A stretch of 6,027 nucleotides of DNA from an uncultured Clostridia bacterium (GTDB lineage: Bacteria > Bacillota > Clostridia > Christensenellales > Borkfalkiaceae), in contig CAMOVY010000066.1 in NCBI GenBank assembly GCA_946627905.1, positions 1 to 6,027 of the forward strand, in the 5' to 3' direction. Shown here piece after piece: positions 1-5,425 of this stretch. The notes under the pieces were generated by a model, which had not been told where the DNA came from, searched no databases, and saw nothing but the letters and a program-made list of their open reading frames with translations. The translations under genes and the position numbers were made by a program. The first letter of the stretch is position 1; every line of letters begins with the position of its first letter.

Positions 1-9
1 TAAAGCACA

Positions 10-843
10 ATGAAAAAATCATCCGCAATATCTTTAGCCGTTAAATGGTTTATCCTTATCGTCGTGCTTATCGCCGTATATCTGCCACTTATAATGATAG
101 TCGCGTACTCTTTCAGTTCGTCAACTTCCGTCGGCGGAGATTTCGGCGAATTTACGACGGGGCTGTACGCCAAACTCTTTAAGAACGCCAAACTGCTTGC
201 CGCGCTGAAAAACACGCTTATAATAGGATTTGTTTCCGCGCTGTTTGCAACCCTTCTCGGCACTACCGCCGCGATAGGTATTCATTATATGAGAAGAAAA
301 GCCCGCGCGTTTACCGAAGCGTCTTCGCAGATAACTATAGTAAACGCGGAAATCGTGACGGCGATGGGATTTTTCCTTTTACTGATTTTTTTAAGAGACA
401 CTTTAAGCCTGCCCGTAAATTTCAGTATGGCGTATCTTATAATCGCGCACACGGTAATTACCACGCCGTACGTTATTTTAACTGTTTCGCCAAGGCTTAA
501 GCAGTTAAATCCAAACCTATTAGAAGCGAGTATGGACTTGGGCGCAGGACCTATGCGCAGCCTTATTACCGTAATGCTGCCGCAACTTGCGGGGGCAATG
601 ATATCGGGGTTCGCTTTAGCGTTTACTCTGTCGCTTGACGATTTCGTTATCACGAATATCAACGCGAAAGGTCCGGGTATAGACACGATTTCGACTTTCA
701 TTTATAAAAATATCCGTAGGGGCATACCGATAGAAATACGCGCCCTTTCCACGATAATTTTTGCGGCGGTGCTTATCGCGCTTATTATATATAACGTGAT
801 TAAAAACAAAAAACTAAAAGAACAAAAGAAAAAAGTTTTATAA
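10..843 (+). CDS. potC: Spermidine/putrescine ABC transporter permease PotC
   Basis: Inner-membrane permease of the PotABCD polyamine importer; it should pair with PotB and be driven by the ATPase PotA. The 277-residue protein has about six hydrophobic segments (roughly residues 13-36, 68-90, 107-128, 138-160, 193-214 and 246-266). The cytoplasmic EAA loop that contacts the ATPase is at 172-191 (EASMDLGAG, then ITVMLP). The stretch LSLDDFVITNI at about 207-217 is typical of PotC/PotB-like permeases, and the tail is lysine-rich. Length is close to the usual 255-280 for PotC. Only nine bases precede the start, so its ribosome site cannot be judged; a TAA at bases 1-3 might be the stop of an upstream potB, but this is unproven. 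potD follows after 12 bases, indicating one operon. Family assignment is firm; substrate choice between spermidine and putrescine cannot be read from sequence. Confidence 0.93.
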   Translation: MKKSSAISLAVKWFILIVVLIAVYLPLIMIVAYSFSSSTSVGGDFGEFTTGLYAKLFKNAKLLAALKNTLIIGFVSALFATLLGTTAAIGIHYMRRKARAFTEASSQITIVNAEIVTAMGFFLLLIFLRDTLSLPVNFSMAYLIIAHTVITTPYVILTVSPRLKQLNPNLLEASMDLGAGPMRSLITVMLPQLAGAMISGFALAFTLSLDDFVITNINAKGPGIDTISTFIYKNIRRGIPIEIRALSTIIFAAVLIALIIYNVIKNKKLKEQKKKVL

Positions 844-855
844 AGGAGAATAAAA

Positions 856-2082
856 ATGAAAAAAATTATCTGCTTGTTGCTTTGTGCGCTTATGGCGGTT
901 TCCCTTCCGATAACGCTCGTCGGTTGCGGCACTCCGCGCGAAGAGTTGTTAAAACTCTATATGCCCGGCGATTATATCGACGAGGATATATTCGAAGAGT
1001 TTGAAAAATGGTACAAAGAAGAAACGGGCAAAAACGTTTCCGTCGAGATTGAAACTTTTGCTGCCGTTGAAGATATCCAAAGAGACGTTGAAGACGCTAA
1101 AACCGATTACGACTTGCTGTGCCCAAGCGATTATATGGTAGAATATCTTATTTCGAAACAACTTGTGCAAGAAATAGATAAGACCGTAATAGACGTGGAA
1201 GCGGACGGACTTTTCAGGGAAGAATACCTTGACAGCGCGAGAGAGTACGACTCGGAACTCAAATATTCCGTGCCTTATATGTACGGAACGTTAGGTATCG
1301 TTTACGACATAACCAAAACCAACGGTCAAAAGCTTACAAGTTGGGAAGCATTGTTCGGCGACGCGTATACAGGGCATAGGTCTGTAAAGAAATCGGTGCG
1401 CGACGCATATGCGGCAGCGTGCATCTATAACGCGAGAAACGACGCGGACAGTGTAGCGAGTTTATCGGGCGACGCGCAGAAACAAAAAATACAGTCTATT
1501 TTCGAAGATACTACCGATATGACGATAGCGAACGCCAAAACGGTTTTGCAAAGACTTAAAAACGATAGCGGTACGGTCTGGGATACCGACGACGTTAAAT
1601 TCGAGATGGCGGCGAACGACAGCAACGTGGCAGTGGCTTTAATGTGGTCTTGCGACGCGGGCTACGTTATGAACGATTATGAAGACGCGGACGGGGTAGA
1701 CCGCGAAGGCAACCGTAATCTTTGGTACATTGTTCCTGACGAGGGCGGCAACGTGTATATAGATAATTTCGTTATAAGTAAATATGCGGAAAACATTGAA
1801 GCTGCAAACTACTTCTTAAAATTCCTTTGCAGGACGGATATTGCCGTTAAAAACAGCAAATACGCAGGTTGTATTTCTCCCGTAGCCGATGCGTACGACG
1901 AACTTTACGAAGGCTATATGACCGATGAAGAAGGTATGTTCGACGGTACGGCGGAAGGCTGGAAAGAAATGTTTATCGAAACCATGTTCCCGAGCGTGGA
2001 AACTCTTAATCGCTGCGGTATTATGAAAGACTTCGGCGACAGAAAAACCGCTGTCGGACGTATGTGGAGCGATATAGTATAA
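856..2082 (+). CDS. potD: Polyamine ABC transporter substrate-binding lipoprotein PotD
   Basis: Extracellular receptor that captures spermidine or putrescine and delivers it to PotB/PotC. The 408-residue protein opens with a lipoprotein signal peptide: MKKIIC, a hydrophobic core, then lipobox LVGC with lipidated Cys24. The mature protein follows the bacterial type-2 periplasmic-binding fold: LYMPGDYIDEDIFEEFE at 34-50, DYDLLCPSDYMVEYL at 84-98, SVPYMYGTLGIVYD at 138-151, LMWSCDAGY at 262-270 and VYIDNFVISKYAENIEAANYFL at about 300-321. Trp264 and Asp303 fall where E. coli PotD has ligand-contacting Trp and Asp residues; Tyr301 sits where that protein has Trp. It is longer than the usual roughly 350 residues, mainly through a middle insertion around 195-245. 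The ribosome site AAGGAG (843-848) overlaps the potC stop codon and lies seven bases before the ATG, so translation is closely linked to potC. Fusion of the receptor to the end of the pot operon is the common Bacillota order. Confidence 0.92.
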   Translation: MKKIICLLLCALMAVSLPITLVGCGTPREELLKLYMPGDYIDEDIFEEFEKWYKEETGKNVSVEIETFAAVEDIQRDVEDAKTDYDLLCPSDYMVEYLISKQLVQEIDKTVIDVEADGLFREEYLDSAREYDSELKYSVPYMYGTLGIVYDITKTNGQKLTSWEALFGDAYTGHRSVKKSVRDAYAAACIYNARNDADSVASLSGDAQKQKIQSIFEDTTDMTIANAKTVLQRLKNDSGTVWDTDDVKFEMAANDSNVAVALMWSCDAGYVMNDYEDADGVDREGNRNLWYIVPDEGGNVYIDNFVISKYAENIEAANYFLKFLCRTDIAVKNSKYAGCISPVADAYDELYEGYMTDEEGMFDGTAEGWKEMFIETMFPSVETLNRCGIMKDFGDRKTAVGRMWSDIV

Positions 2083-2100
2083 TAAAAATATATAAATAAC

Positions 2101-2139
2101 AACCGCCTGTCCGTTGCAAAATGTAACGGACAGGCGGTT
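2101..2139 (-). terminator. Strong hairpin after potD, best oriented for minus-strand transcripts
   Basis: Perfect 15-bp inverted repeat: 2101-2115 (AACCGCCTGTCCGTT) pairs with 2125-2139 around a short loop. On the plus strand it is followed by GACAAGCAATTCCC, with no T tract. On the minus strand it is followed by T-rich sequence (complement of 2100 down to 2080, with runs TTAT and TTTTTATT). It would therefore best stop transcription coming from the tRNA side before it runs antisense into potD. It could also act as a 3' stabilising or weak terminating structure for the pot mRNA. Confidence 0.7.
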
Positions 2140-2162
2140 GACAAGCAATTCCCTTTGTATCT
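2135..2162 (+). repeat. 28-bp direct repeat M, copy 1
   Basis: The block starts CGGTTGACAAG, continues CAATTCCCTTT and ends GTATCT. It matches 2396-2423 at 27 of 28 positions (only G2157 versus A2418 differs). Its first five bases are the end of the preceding hairpin arm. The -35-like TTGACA inside it has no -10 at a usable distance, so I do not call it a promoter. Confidence 0.85.
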
Positions 2163-2169
2163 TACACGC

Positions 2170-2198
2170 AAAAAATACCGCCGACATAAAATCAGCGC
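2170..2198 (-). terminator. Minus-strand terminator (distal duplicate)
   Basis: Read on the minus strand, CGCTGA (2197-2192) pairs with TCGGCG (2184-2179) around a 7-nt loop, followed by GTATTTTTT (2178-2170). One pair is a U-G wobble in minus-strand RNA but would be a C-A mismatch in plus-strand RNA, which favours the minus orientation. It resembles the terminator directly after tRNA-Ala (2430-2465), which is also followed by a copy of repeat M. Confidence 0.6.
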
Positions 2199-2211
2199 AA
2201 AACATAGGGTA

Positions 2212-2250
2212 TCCCGCAAAAGATTTTACAAAGTAAAAGATTTTGCGGGA
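2212..2250. repeat. Long interrupted hairpin with tandem G-A mismatches
   Basis: TCCCGCAAAA (2212-2221) pairs with TTTTGCGGGA (2241-2250). Inside, TTTTAC (2224-2229) pairs with GTAAAA (2233-2238) around an AAA loop. The two helices are separated by GA opposite GA (2222-2223 and 2239-2240), a geometry that forms sheared tandem G-A pairs in RNA. It has no T tract on either side, so it is not a typical terminator. Confidence 0.6.
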
Positions 2251-2273
2251 AAAAGGAGCGACAGGCGTAAACG

Positions 2274-2305
2274 AAAATGGTTGACATTTTTTTGTCAACC
2301 GTTTT
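2274..2305. terminator. Hairpin with T6 loop, possible bidirectional terminator
   Basis: GGTTGACA (2279-2286) and TGTCAACC (2293-2300) form a perfect 8-bp stem around TTTTTT. The stem extends through a T-G wobble and four A-T pairs (AAAA 2274-2277 with TTTT 2302-2305), about 13 bp in all. On the plus strand the distal arm ends GTTTTG, so it is the nearest plus-strand structure after potD with a T run. Terminator activity is inferred and would be weak because the tract is short and lies within the stem. Confidence 0.45.
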
Positions 2306-2326
2306 GTAAATCGCCTTGGTGCGACG

Positions 2327-2339
2327 TGGTGGAGATAGT
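2327..2339 (-). pseudogene. Duplicated 3' end of tRNA-Ala (remnant)
   Basis: TGGTGGAGATAGT is identical to 2471-2483, the CCA end, discriminator, acceptor 3' strand and first T-stem bases of the tRNA-Ala gene. On the minus strand the bases before it also retain GGTT where the tRNA has the start of its T-loop (GGTTCG), but the eight bases between are unrelated. There is no matching 5' acceptor strand, D arm or anticodon arm. It is either the leftover of a lost second tRNA-Ala copy or a target-site-like duplication of the tRNA 3' end. Confidence 0.6.
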
Positions 2340-2390
2340 TTGCCGAAAACCTTAAAAGGGCACTCTCGGCAAGATACCGCCTATCGGCGG
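2340..2390. repeat. Two short hairpins beside the tRNA remnant
   Basis: TTGCCGA (2340-2346) pairs with TCGGCAA (2366-2372), and CCGCC (2377-2381) pairs with GGCGG (2386-2390) around TATC. They fill the space between the tRNA-Ala 3' remnant and the second copy of repeat M. No T tract follows on either strand and I see no open reading frame worth calling. Their role is unknown. Confidence 0.45.
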
Positions 2391-2395
2391 ATATT

Positions 2396-2423
2396 CGGTT
2401 GACAAGCAATTCCCTTTATATCT
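2396..2423 (+). repeat. 28-bp direct repeat M, copy 2
   Basis: Second copy of the block at 2135-2162, 261 bp away, 27 of 28 bases identical. Identity stops sharply at the left edge; the sequence on the right is only loosely similar. Read on the minus strand, both copies lie just downstream of a terminator hairpin. Confidence 0.85.
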
Positions 2424-2429
2424 GACGTC

Positions 2430-2465
2430 AAAATACTACTGCGCCGATTACAAATCGGCGCAGTA
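2430..2465 (-). terminator. Rho-independent terminator of tRNA-Ala
   Basis: A perfect 12-bp stem (TACTGCGCCGAT 2437-2448 with ATCGGCGCAGTA 2454-2465, loop TACAA) starts five bases after the tRNA CCA end. In the minus direction it is followed by GTATTTT (2436-2430). Position, GC-rich stem and U run all fit an intrinsic terminator. Confidence 0.8.
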
Positions 2466-2470
2466 ATATT

Positions 2471-2546
<76 letters not shown>

Positions 2547-2558
2547 GCGTACCTTAAT

Positions 2559-2587
2559 AATATATCACACAAGCCGCAAAATGGCAA
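2559..2587 (-). promoter_or_regulatory. Promoter of tRNA-Ala
   Basis: Minus-strand -35 TTGCCA (2587-2582) and -10 TATATT (2564-2559) are separated by exactly 17 bases. The -10 ends 12 bases before the tRNA 5' end, leaving a very short leader. The element pair is close to the sigma-70/SigA consensus. Confidence 0.75.
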
Positions 2588-2610
2588 GTATTTTTAAGTG
2601 ATTTCAAAAA

Positions 2611-2725
2611 GGGAATAATCTCCGCGCTATTGCGCTACGATTGCTACGCCCGCACAGTTTGAAAATCCTGTGGTTTTCAAAAGTTCGATTTCGTGTTATC
2701 TATTCCAAATAAAAAAGCACCGTAA
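2611..2725 (+). repeat. Structured tandem element, copy 1
   Basis: First copy of an approximately 115-bp unit repeated with a 125-bp period. Its core, 2612-2706, is bounded by inverted ends GGAATA and TATTCC. Inside are a GCGC-TATT-GCGC hairpin (2624-2635) and a 10-bp hairpin (2658-2681, TTTGAAAATC with GGTTTTCAAA, loop CTGT). After the core comes AAATAAAAAAGCACC, the left arm of a terminator whose right arm is degenerate in this copy (GGAGTGTG instead of GGTGC plus a T run). About 90% identical to copy 2. It encodes no convincing protein. The orientation is given by the hairpin pairing and is tentative. Confidence 0.85.
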
Positions 2726-2735
2726 GGAGTGTGAA

Positions 2736-2851
2736 GGGAATAATCTCTGCGCTATTGCGCTACGATTGCTGCGCCCGCACAGTTTGAAAACCTTGCGGTT
2801 TTCAAAAGTTCAATTCCGTGAGCATCTATTCCAAATAAAAAAGCACCATAA
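2736..2851 (+). repeat. Structured tandem element, copy 2
   Basis: Second copy, with core 2737-2832 and the same inverted ends. It keeps the GCGC hairpin and the 10-bp hairpin (2783-2806, TTTGAAAACC with GGTTTTCAAA, loop TTGC). Differences from copy 1 are scattered substitutions and two single-base indels. The hairpin pair T2666-G2673 of copy 1 is C2791-G2798 here, so pairing is kept in plus-strand RNA. The 11 bases at its left edge (GTGAAGGGAAT, 2731-2741) also occur in the tRNA-Gly 3' part (2875-2885). Its right end runs into the intact terminator of tRNA-Gly. Confidence 0.85.
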
Positions 2852-2867
2852 AGGTGCTTTTTTATTT
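2833..2867 (-). terminator. Terminator of tRNA-Gly
   Basis: Perfect 15-bp inverted repeat (2833-2847 with 2853-2867, loop ATAAA). In the minus direction the GC core GCACC/GGTGC is followed by TTTTTTATTT, a classic intrinsic terminator. The arm begins at the last base of the tRNA CCA, so the transcript ends almost immediately after the mature 3' end. The outer part is A/T symmetric, so it may also work on plus-strand transcripts. Confidence 0.9.
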
Positions 2868-2940
2868 GGAGCAGGTGAAGGGAATCGAACCCTCGTCTTA
2901 AGCTTGGGAAGCTCTCATTCTACCGATGAACTACACCTGC
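2867..2940 (-). tRNA. tRNA-Gly, anticodon CCC
   Basis: A 74-nt cloverleaf with encoded CCA on the minus strand. It has the acceptor GCAGGTG/CACCTGC (7 of 7 pairs), discriminator T, D arm GTTC-ATCGGTA-GAAT, anticodon loop TTCCCAA (anticodon CCC, reading GGG) and T arm GAGGG-TTCGATT-CCCTT. It closely resembles E. coli glyU tRNA-Gly(CCC). The anticodon stem AGAGC/GCTTA has an A27-A43 mismatch and a G28-U42 wobble, weaker than usual. It has its own promoter, and its terminator overlaps the CCA end. Confidence 0.95.
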
Positions 2941-2954
2941 AAGGTACGGTTTAT

Positions 2955-2983
2955 ATAATACCACATTCAGATATAAAAAGCAA
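2955..2983 (-). promoter_or_regulatory. Promoter of tRNA-Gly
   Basis: Minus-strand -35 TTGCTT (2983-2978) and -10 TATTAT (2960-2955) are 17 bases apart, with an extended -10 TGG directly upstream of the -10. The -10 ends 14 bases before the tRNA 5' end. Confidence 0.7.
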
Positions 2984-3003
2984 ATACAATTTACGTGAAA
3001 ATA

Positions 3004-3032
3004 TTGTATTCTTAAAAAAAATATGCTATAAT
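3004..3032 (+). promoter_or_regulatory. Promoter of the ydjI-like gene
   Basis: The -35-like TTGTAT (3004-3009) is followed after exactly 17 bases by a perfect TATAAT (3027-3032), preceded by the extended -10 TGC. The ATG lies 29 bases beyond, with AAGGAG at 3049-3054 between them. It is divergent from the tRNA-Gly promoter, the two sharing the 2941-3061 spacer. Confidence 0.8.
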
Positions 3033-3061
3033 TTTTTAGAATATAGACAAGGAGTGTTATT

Positions 3062-4126
3062 ATGGCTTTTTATCTTAAGATAATCGAGTGGGCGGATAAT
3101 TCTAAAAATTCTATCGTATATAAATATCCGTTGCCTAAAAACGGCAAAGAAGTTAACCAGAAAAGTAAACTTATCGTAAAAGAAGGGCAGATTGCGATTT
3201 TCGTACATAAAGGGCAACTTGCGGACGTGTTTACACCCGGTACTTATGATTTGAATACGGGTATATTCCCGATTTTGTCGAAATTGGCAGGTTGGAAATA
3301 CGGTTTTCAGACGCCTATCGAATTGCAGATATATTTTGTAAATACCAGACAGTTTACGGGCAACAAATGGGGAACGGCTAACCCGATAATTATGCGCGAC
3401 CCCGAATTCGGCGTGGTAAGGGTACAGGGCTTCGGTTCTTACGCGTTTAAAGTAGACGACCCGTCGGTGTTCTTAAGGGAACTTTTGGGCACGCTGTCTA
3501 CGTTCAATACGGGCGATATATCTGATTGGCTACGCACTATGGTTGTATCGGCACTTACCGACGTTATAGGCGAAAGTAAGGTTTCCGTTTTGGATTTGGC
3601 GGGCAATACTAACGAGTTTAACCAGATAGTCGCGGCAAATATTCAGGATAAATTTAACGAAATCGGCTTAAAACTCGTAAATCTCTTTATCGAGAATATG
3701 TCCGTACCCGAAGCGGTTGAAAAGGCAATAGATGAACGCAGTAAACTCGGCGTGTTGGGCGATAAGACGGACGTTATGATGAAAGTCGCCGCGGCGGAAG
3801 CGATGAAAGACGCAGCTAAAAACCAAGGCACGGGCGGCGCGTTCGTGGGCGCAGGTATGGGCATAGGCGCAGGCGCGGGTATCGGCGCGGCGTTTATGGG
3901 TGCTTTCAATTCCGCAAATCAGCCGCAGCAGGCAGCGGAAAAACCGCAGGCACAATCGGGCGGCAAAAAGAAATGCCCGAAATGCGGCGCGGAAATTTCC
4001 GCAAACGCTAAATTTTGCCCCGAATGCGGTGAAAAAATCCCCGCTAAAAAATTCTGTTCGGAGTGCGGTGCGGAAGTGTCGGCGACTTCTAAATTCTGCC
4101 CCGAGTGCGGCAATAAAATATCGTAA
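3062..4126 (+). CDS. ydjI: YdjI-like SPFH-domain protein with C-terminal double zinc ribbon
   Basis: The protein has 354 residues and three parts. Residues 1-245 are an SPFH/YdjI-type ('virion core protein'-like) domain, with SKLIVKEGQIAIFVHKG at about 35-51, VFTPGTYDL near 56-64 and the helix PEAVEKAIDERSKLG near 218-232. Residues 256-282 form a Gly/Ala-rich stretch (GAGMGIGAGAGIGAAF). The tail holds two zinc ribbons with CXXC pairs at Cys305/308 with 319/322 and Cys332/335 with 346/349. In Bacillus subtilis YdjI is encoded near PspA and the YdjGH membrane proteins and is linked to membrane-stress protection; that role here is an inference, since none of those genes is in this window. There is no signal peptide or classical membrane helix; the Gly-rich stretch might insert into or pack on membrane. 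The start is fixed by AAGGAG seven bases upstream. It is a monocistronic unit closed by the hairpin at 4139-4187. Family call is firm, function is not. Confidence 0.87.
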   Translation: MAFYLKIIEWADNSKNSIVYKYPLPKNGKEVNQKSKLIVKEGQIAIFVHKGQLADVFTPGTYDLNTGIFPILSKLAGWKYGFQTPIELQIYFVNTRQFTGNKWGTANPIIMRDPEFGVVRVQGFGSYAFKVDDPSVFLRELLGTLSTFNTGDISDWLRTMVVSALTDVIGESKVSVLDLAGNTNEFNQIVAANIQDKFNEIGLKLVNLFIENMSVPEAVEKAIDERSKLGVLGDKTDVMMKVAAAEAMKDAAKNQGTGGAFVGAGMGIGAGAGIGAAFMGAFNSANQPQQAAEKPQAQSGGKKKCPKCGAEISANAKFCPECGEKIPAKKFCSECGAEVSATSKFCPECGNKIS

Positions 4127-4138
4127 AAATAATAATAC

Positions 4139-4187
4139 TATATAACGCACACGGGGTGGCAAATTGCCACCCCGTGTGCGTTATATA
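4139..4187. terminator. Bidirectional terminator between convergent genes
   Basis: Perfect 23-bp stem: 4139-4161 pairs with 4165-4187, loop AAT, GC-rich centre CACGGGGTGGC. The plus side is followed by AGTTCTTTTA, the minus side by GTATTATTATTTTTA. It begins 13 bases after the ydjI-like stop and ends seven bases before the ychF stop, so it can serve both genes. Confidence 0.88.
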
Positions 4188-4194
4188 AGTTCTT

Positions 4195-5292
4195 TTATAC
4201 GTTAAATCTGAATAATACCACGTCGCCGTCTTTGATGACGTAATCTTTGCCTTCCGAACGCACCTTTCCTTTTTCCTTTGCCGCGTTGAAAGAACCGAGT
4301 TCGACTAAAACGTCGTAGTCCACGATTTCCGCGCGGATAAAGCCCTTTTCAAAGTCGCTGTGGATTTTACCCGCGGCTTGCGGAGCTTTCGTGCCGTTCT
4401 CTATAGTCCAAGCACGGACTTCTTTTTCACCGGCGGTAAGATAACTTATTAAGCCTAAAAGACGGTAAGAAGTTTTTACCAAGCGGTCAAGCCCGCTTTC
4501 TTTTTCGCCCAACTCTTCTAAAAACGCGCGTTTTTCGTCGTCGGGGAGTTCGGACAGTTCTTCTTCGGTTTTCGCGCAAATTACCAAGGATTCCGCCTTT
4601 TCGGTTTTAGCAAAGTCAATTACCTGTTTAGCAAGGGGGATATCTTCCGCGCGTTTTCCCATATCCTTTTCGCCGATATTCGCGGTATAAATAACGGGTT
4701 TTGCCGTAATTAAAAACAAGCCGTTTAAGTATTCCTTTTCTTCGTCCGTACAGGGGAGTGTTCGCGCGGGCTTTAATGCGTTTAAGTGGTCATAAAGTCT
4801 TTGCAAAAACTCCGCTTCGATTTTATATTTTTTATCGCCCGTCTTAATTAGCGAATTTGCCTTATCTAGTTTTTTACTTACCGACTCGGTATCGGCGAAG
4901 ATAAGTTCTAAATTTATGGTTTCTATATCGCGCAGGGGGTCGATAGAATTATCCACGTGGGTAATATTCTCGTCTTCAAAACAGCGGACGACGTGAACGA
5001 TAGCGTCCGTTTCGCGGATATTCGCTAAAAACTTGTTGCCAAGACCTTCGCCCTTGCTTGCGCCCTTAACGAGCCCTGCAATGTCCACAAATTCTACGAC
5101 GGCGGGGGTGATTTTTTTGGTATTATACATTTTGCCGAGAACAGAAAGTCTTTCGTCGGGTACGGCGACTATGCCGACGTTCGGTTCTATGGTGCAGAAT
5201 GGATAATTCGCGCATTCCGCGCCCGCTTTGGTGATTGCGTTAAAAAGTGTCGATTTGCCGACGTTCGGAAGTCCTACGACGCCTAATTTCAT
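4195..5292 (-). CDS. ychF: Redox-regulated ATPase YchF (OLA1/Obg-related)
   Basis: Universally conserved P-loop NTPase of the Obg-HflX group, unusual in preferring ATP to GTP. It binds ribosomes and is implicated in translation control and oxidative stress. The 365-residue length matches the family (363 in E. coli). Visible motifs: Walker A GLPNVGKST at 7-15; NYPFCTIEPNVG at 29-40 with Cys33, the position of the redox-sensitive cysteine in E. coli YchF; G3 DIAGLVKGASKGEGLG at 70-85; and an altered G4, NIGE at 205-208, in place of NKxD, which explains the ATP preference. A coiled-coil insertion spans about 130-190 and a TGS domain 281-364 (ending VVLFRFNV). The start has GGAG (5304-5301) eight bases upstream. 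It is divergent from argS and convergent with the ydjI-like gene. All key residues are present; nothing is odd. Confidence 0.97.
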   Translation of the reverse strand: MKLGVVGLPNVGKSTLFNAITKAGAECANYPFCTIEPNVGIVAVPDERLSVLGKMYNTKKITPAVVEFVDIAGLVKGASKGEGLGNKFLANIRETDAIVHVVRCFEDENITHVDNSIDPLRDIETINLELIFADTESVSKKLDKANSLIKTGDKKYKIEAEFLQRLYDHLNALKPARTLPCTDEEKEYLNGLFLITAKPVIYTANIGEKDMGKRAEDIPLAKQVIDFAKTEKAESLVICAKTEEELSELPDDEKRAFLEELGEKESGLDRLVKTSYRLLGLISYLTAGEKEVRAWTIENGTKAPQAAGKIHSDFEKGFIRAEIVDYDVLVELGSFNAAKEKGKVRSEGKDYVIKDGDVVLFRFNV

Positions 5293-5335
5293 AATTTTTT
5301 CTCCGAAAAAGGGTATTATTTGTTTTAATACATCA

Positions 5336-5364
5336 ATTATAATTCAAATCGGTGAAAAAAACAA
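5336..5364 (-). promoter_or_regulatory. Promoter of ychF
   Basis: Minus-strand -35 TTGTTT (5364-5359) and a perfect -10 TATAAT (5341-5336) with a 17-base spacer. The -10 ends 43 bases before the ATG. The -35 overlaps the inverted repeat at 5345-5376. Confidence 0.72.
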
Positions 5365-5376
5365 GTTTTTGATTTG
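5345..5376. repeat. Inverted repeat between divergent promoters
   Basis: CAAATC (5345-5350) and GATTTG (5371-5376) form outer arms; AAAAAC (5357-5362) and GTTTTT (5365-5370) form inner arms two bases apart. The symmetric block covers the ychF -35 and touches the argS -35, the place where a shared operator would sit. A/T richness makes chance symmetry quite possible. Confidence 0.35.
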
Positions 5377-5403
5377 CATTTTACCGCCCGTTTGTGTTAA
5401 AAT
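5374..5403 (+). promoter_or_regulatory. Promoter of argS
   Basis: -35-like TTGCAT (5374-5379), 18-base spacer, -10 TAAAAT (5398-5403) with an extended -10 TGT just before it. The start codon is 22 bases downstream, giving a very short leader with no room for a T-box riboswitch. Confidence 0.6.
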
Positions 5404-5425
5404 ATTCTGGAATACGGAGTGAATT

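Noticed and set aside
1..9. TAA at bases 1-3 as the stop codon of potB
   Set aside because: Only three bases are visible and the frame cannot be verified, so no feature is called.
2138..2404. Three TTGACA sequences (2138, 2281, 2399) as -35 promoter boxes
   Set aside because: None has a -10-like hexamer 16-18 bases downstream; they lie in hairpin arms and in the conserved repeat.
1816..2409. Minus-strand open frame of 197 codons antisense to the end of potD and the spacer
   Set aside because: It opposes a clear potD coding frame, crosses several hairpins, has no recognisable domain and is low in quality as a protein.
2135..2423. An intact mobile element bounded by the 28-bp repeats
   Set aside because: The 261-bp interval contains no transposase or integrase reading frame and no terminal inverted repeats, only hairpins and a tRNA fragment.
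2681..2707. tRNA-like 3' half in the tandem element (GTTCGATT followed by a CCA)
   Set aside because: The bases flanking the putative T loop do not pair, no D or anticodon arm fits, and copy 2 changes the loop to TTCAATT. It is not a functional tRNA, though a tRNA origin remains possible.
2611..2851. CRISPR array
   Set aside because: Only two units of about 115 bp with almost no spacer, and no cas genes; the repeats are far too long and the sequence between them is part of the unit.
2670..3083. Open frame of 137 codons on the plus strand across the repeat and tRNA-Gly
   Set aside because: It reads through tandem copy 2, the terminator and the antisense of tRNA-Gly (giving the GEGNRTLVLSLGS-type peptide often mis-annotated from antisense tRNA). 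It has no ribosome site and overlaps the ydjI promoter.
3668..4162. Minus-strand open frame of 164 codons antisense to the ydjI-like gene
   Set aside because: A shadow of the Gly/Ala/Cys-rich coding region; the composition (Arg, Ala, Phe, Cys-rich) reflects the opposite strand and it overlaps the terminator.
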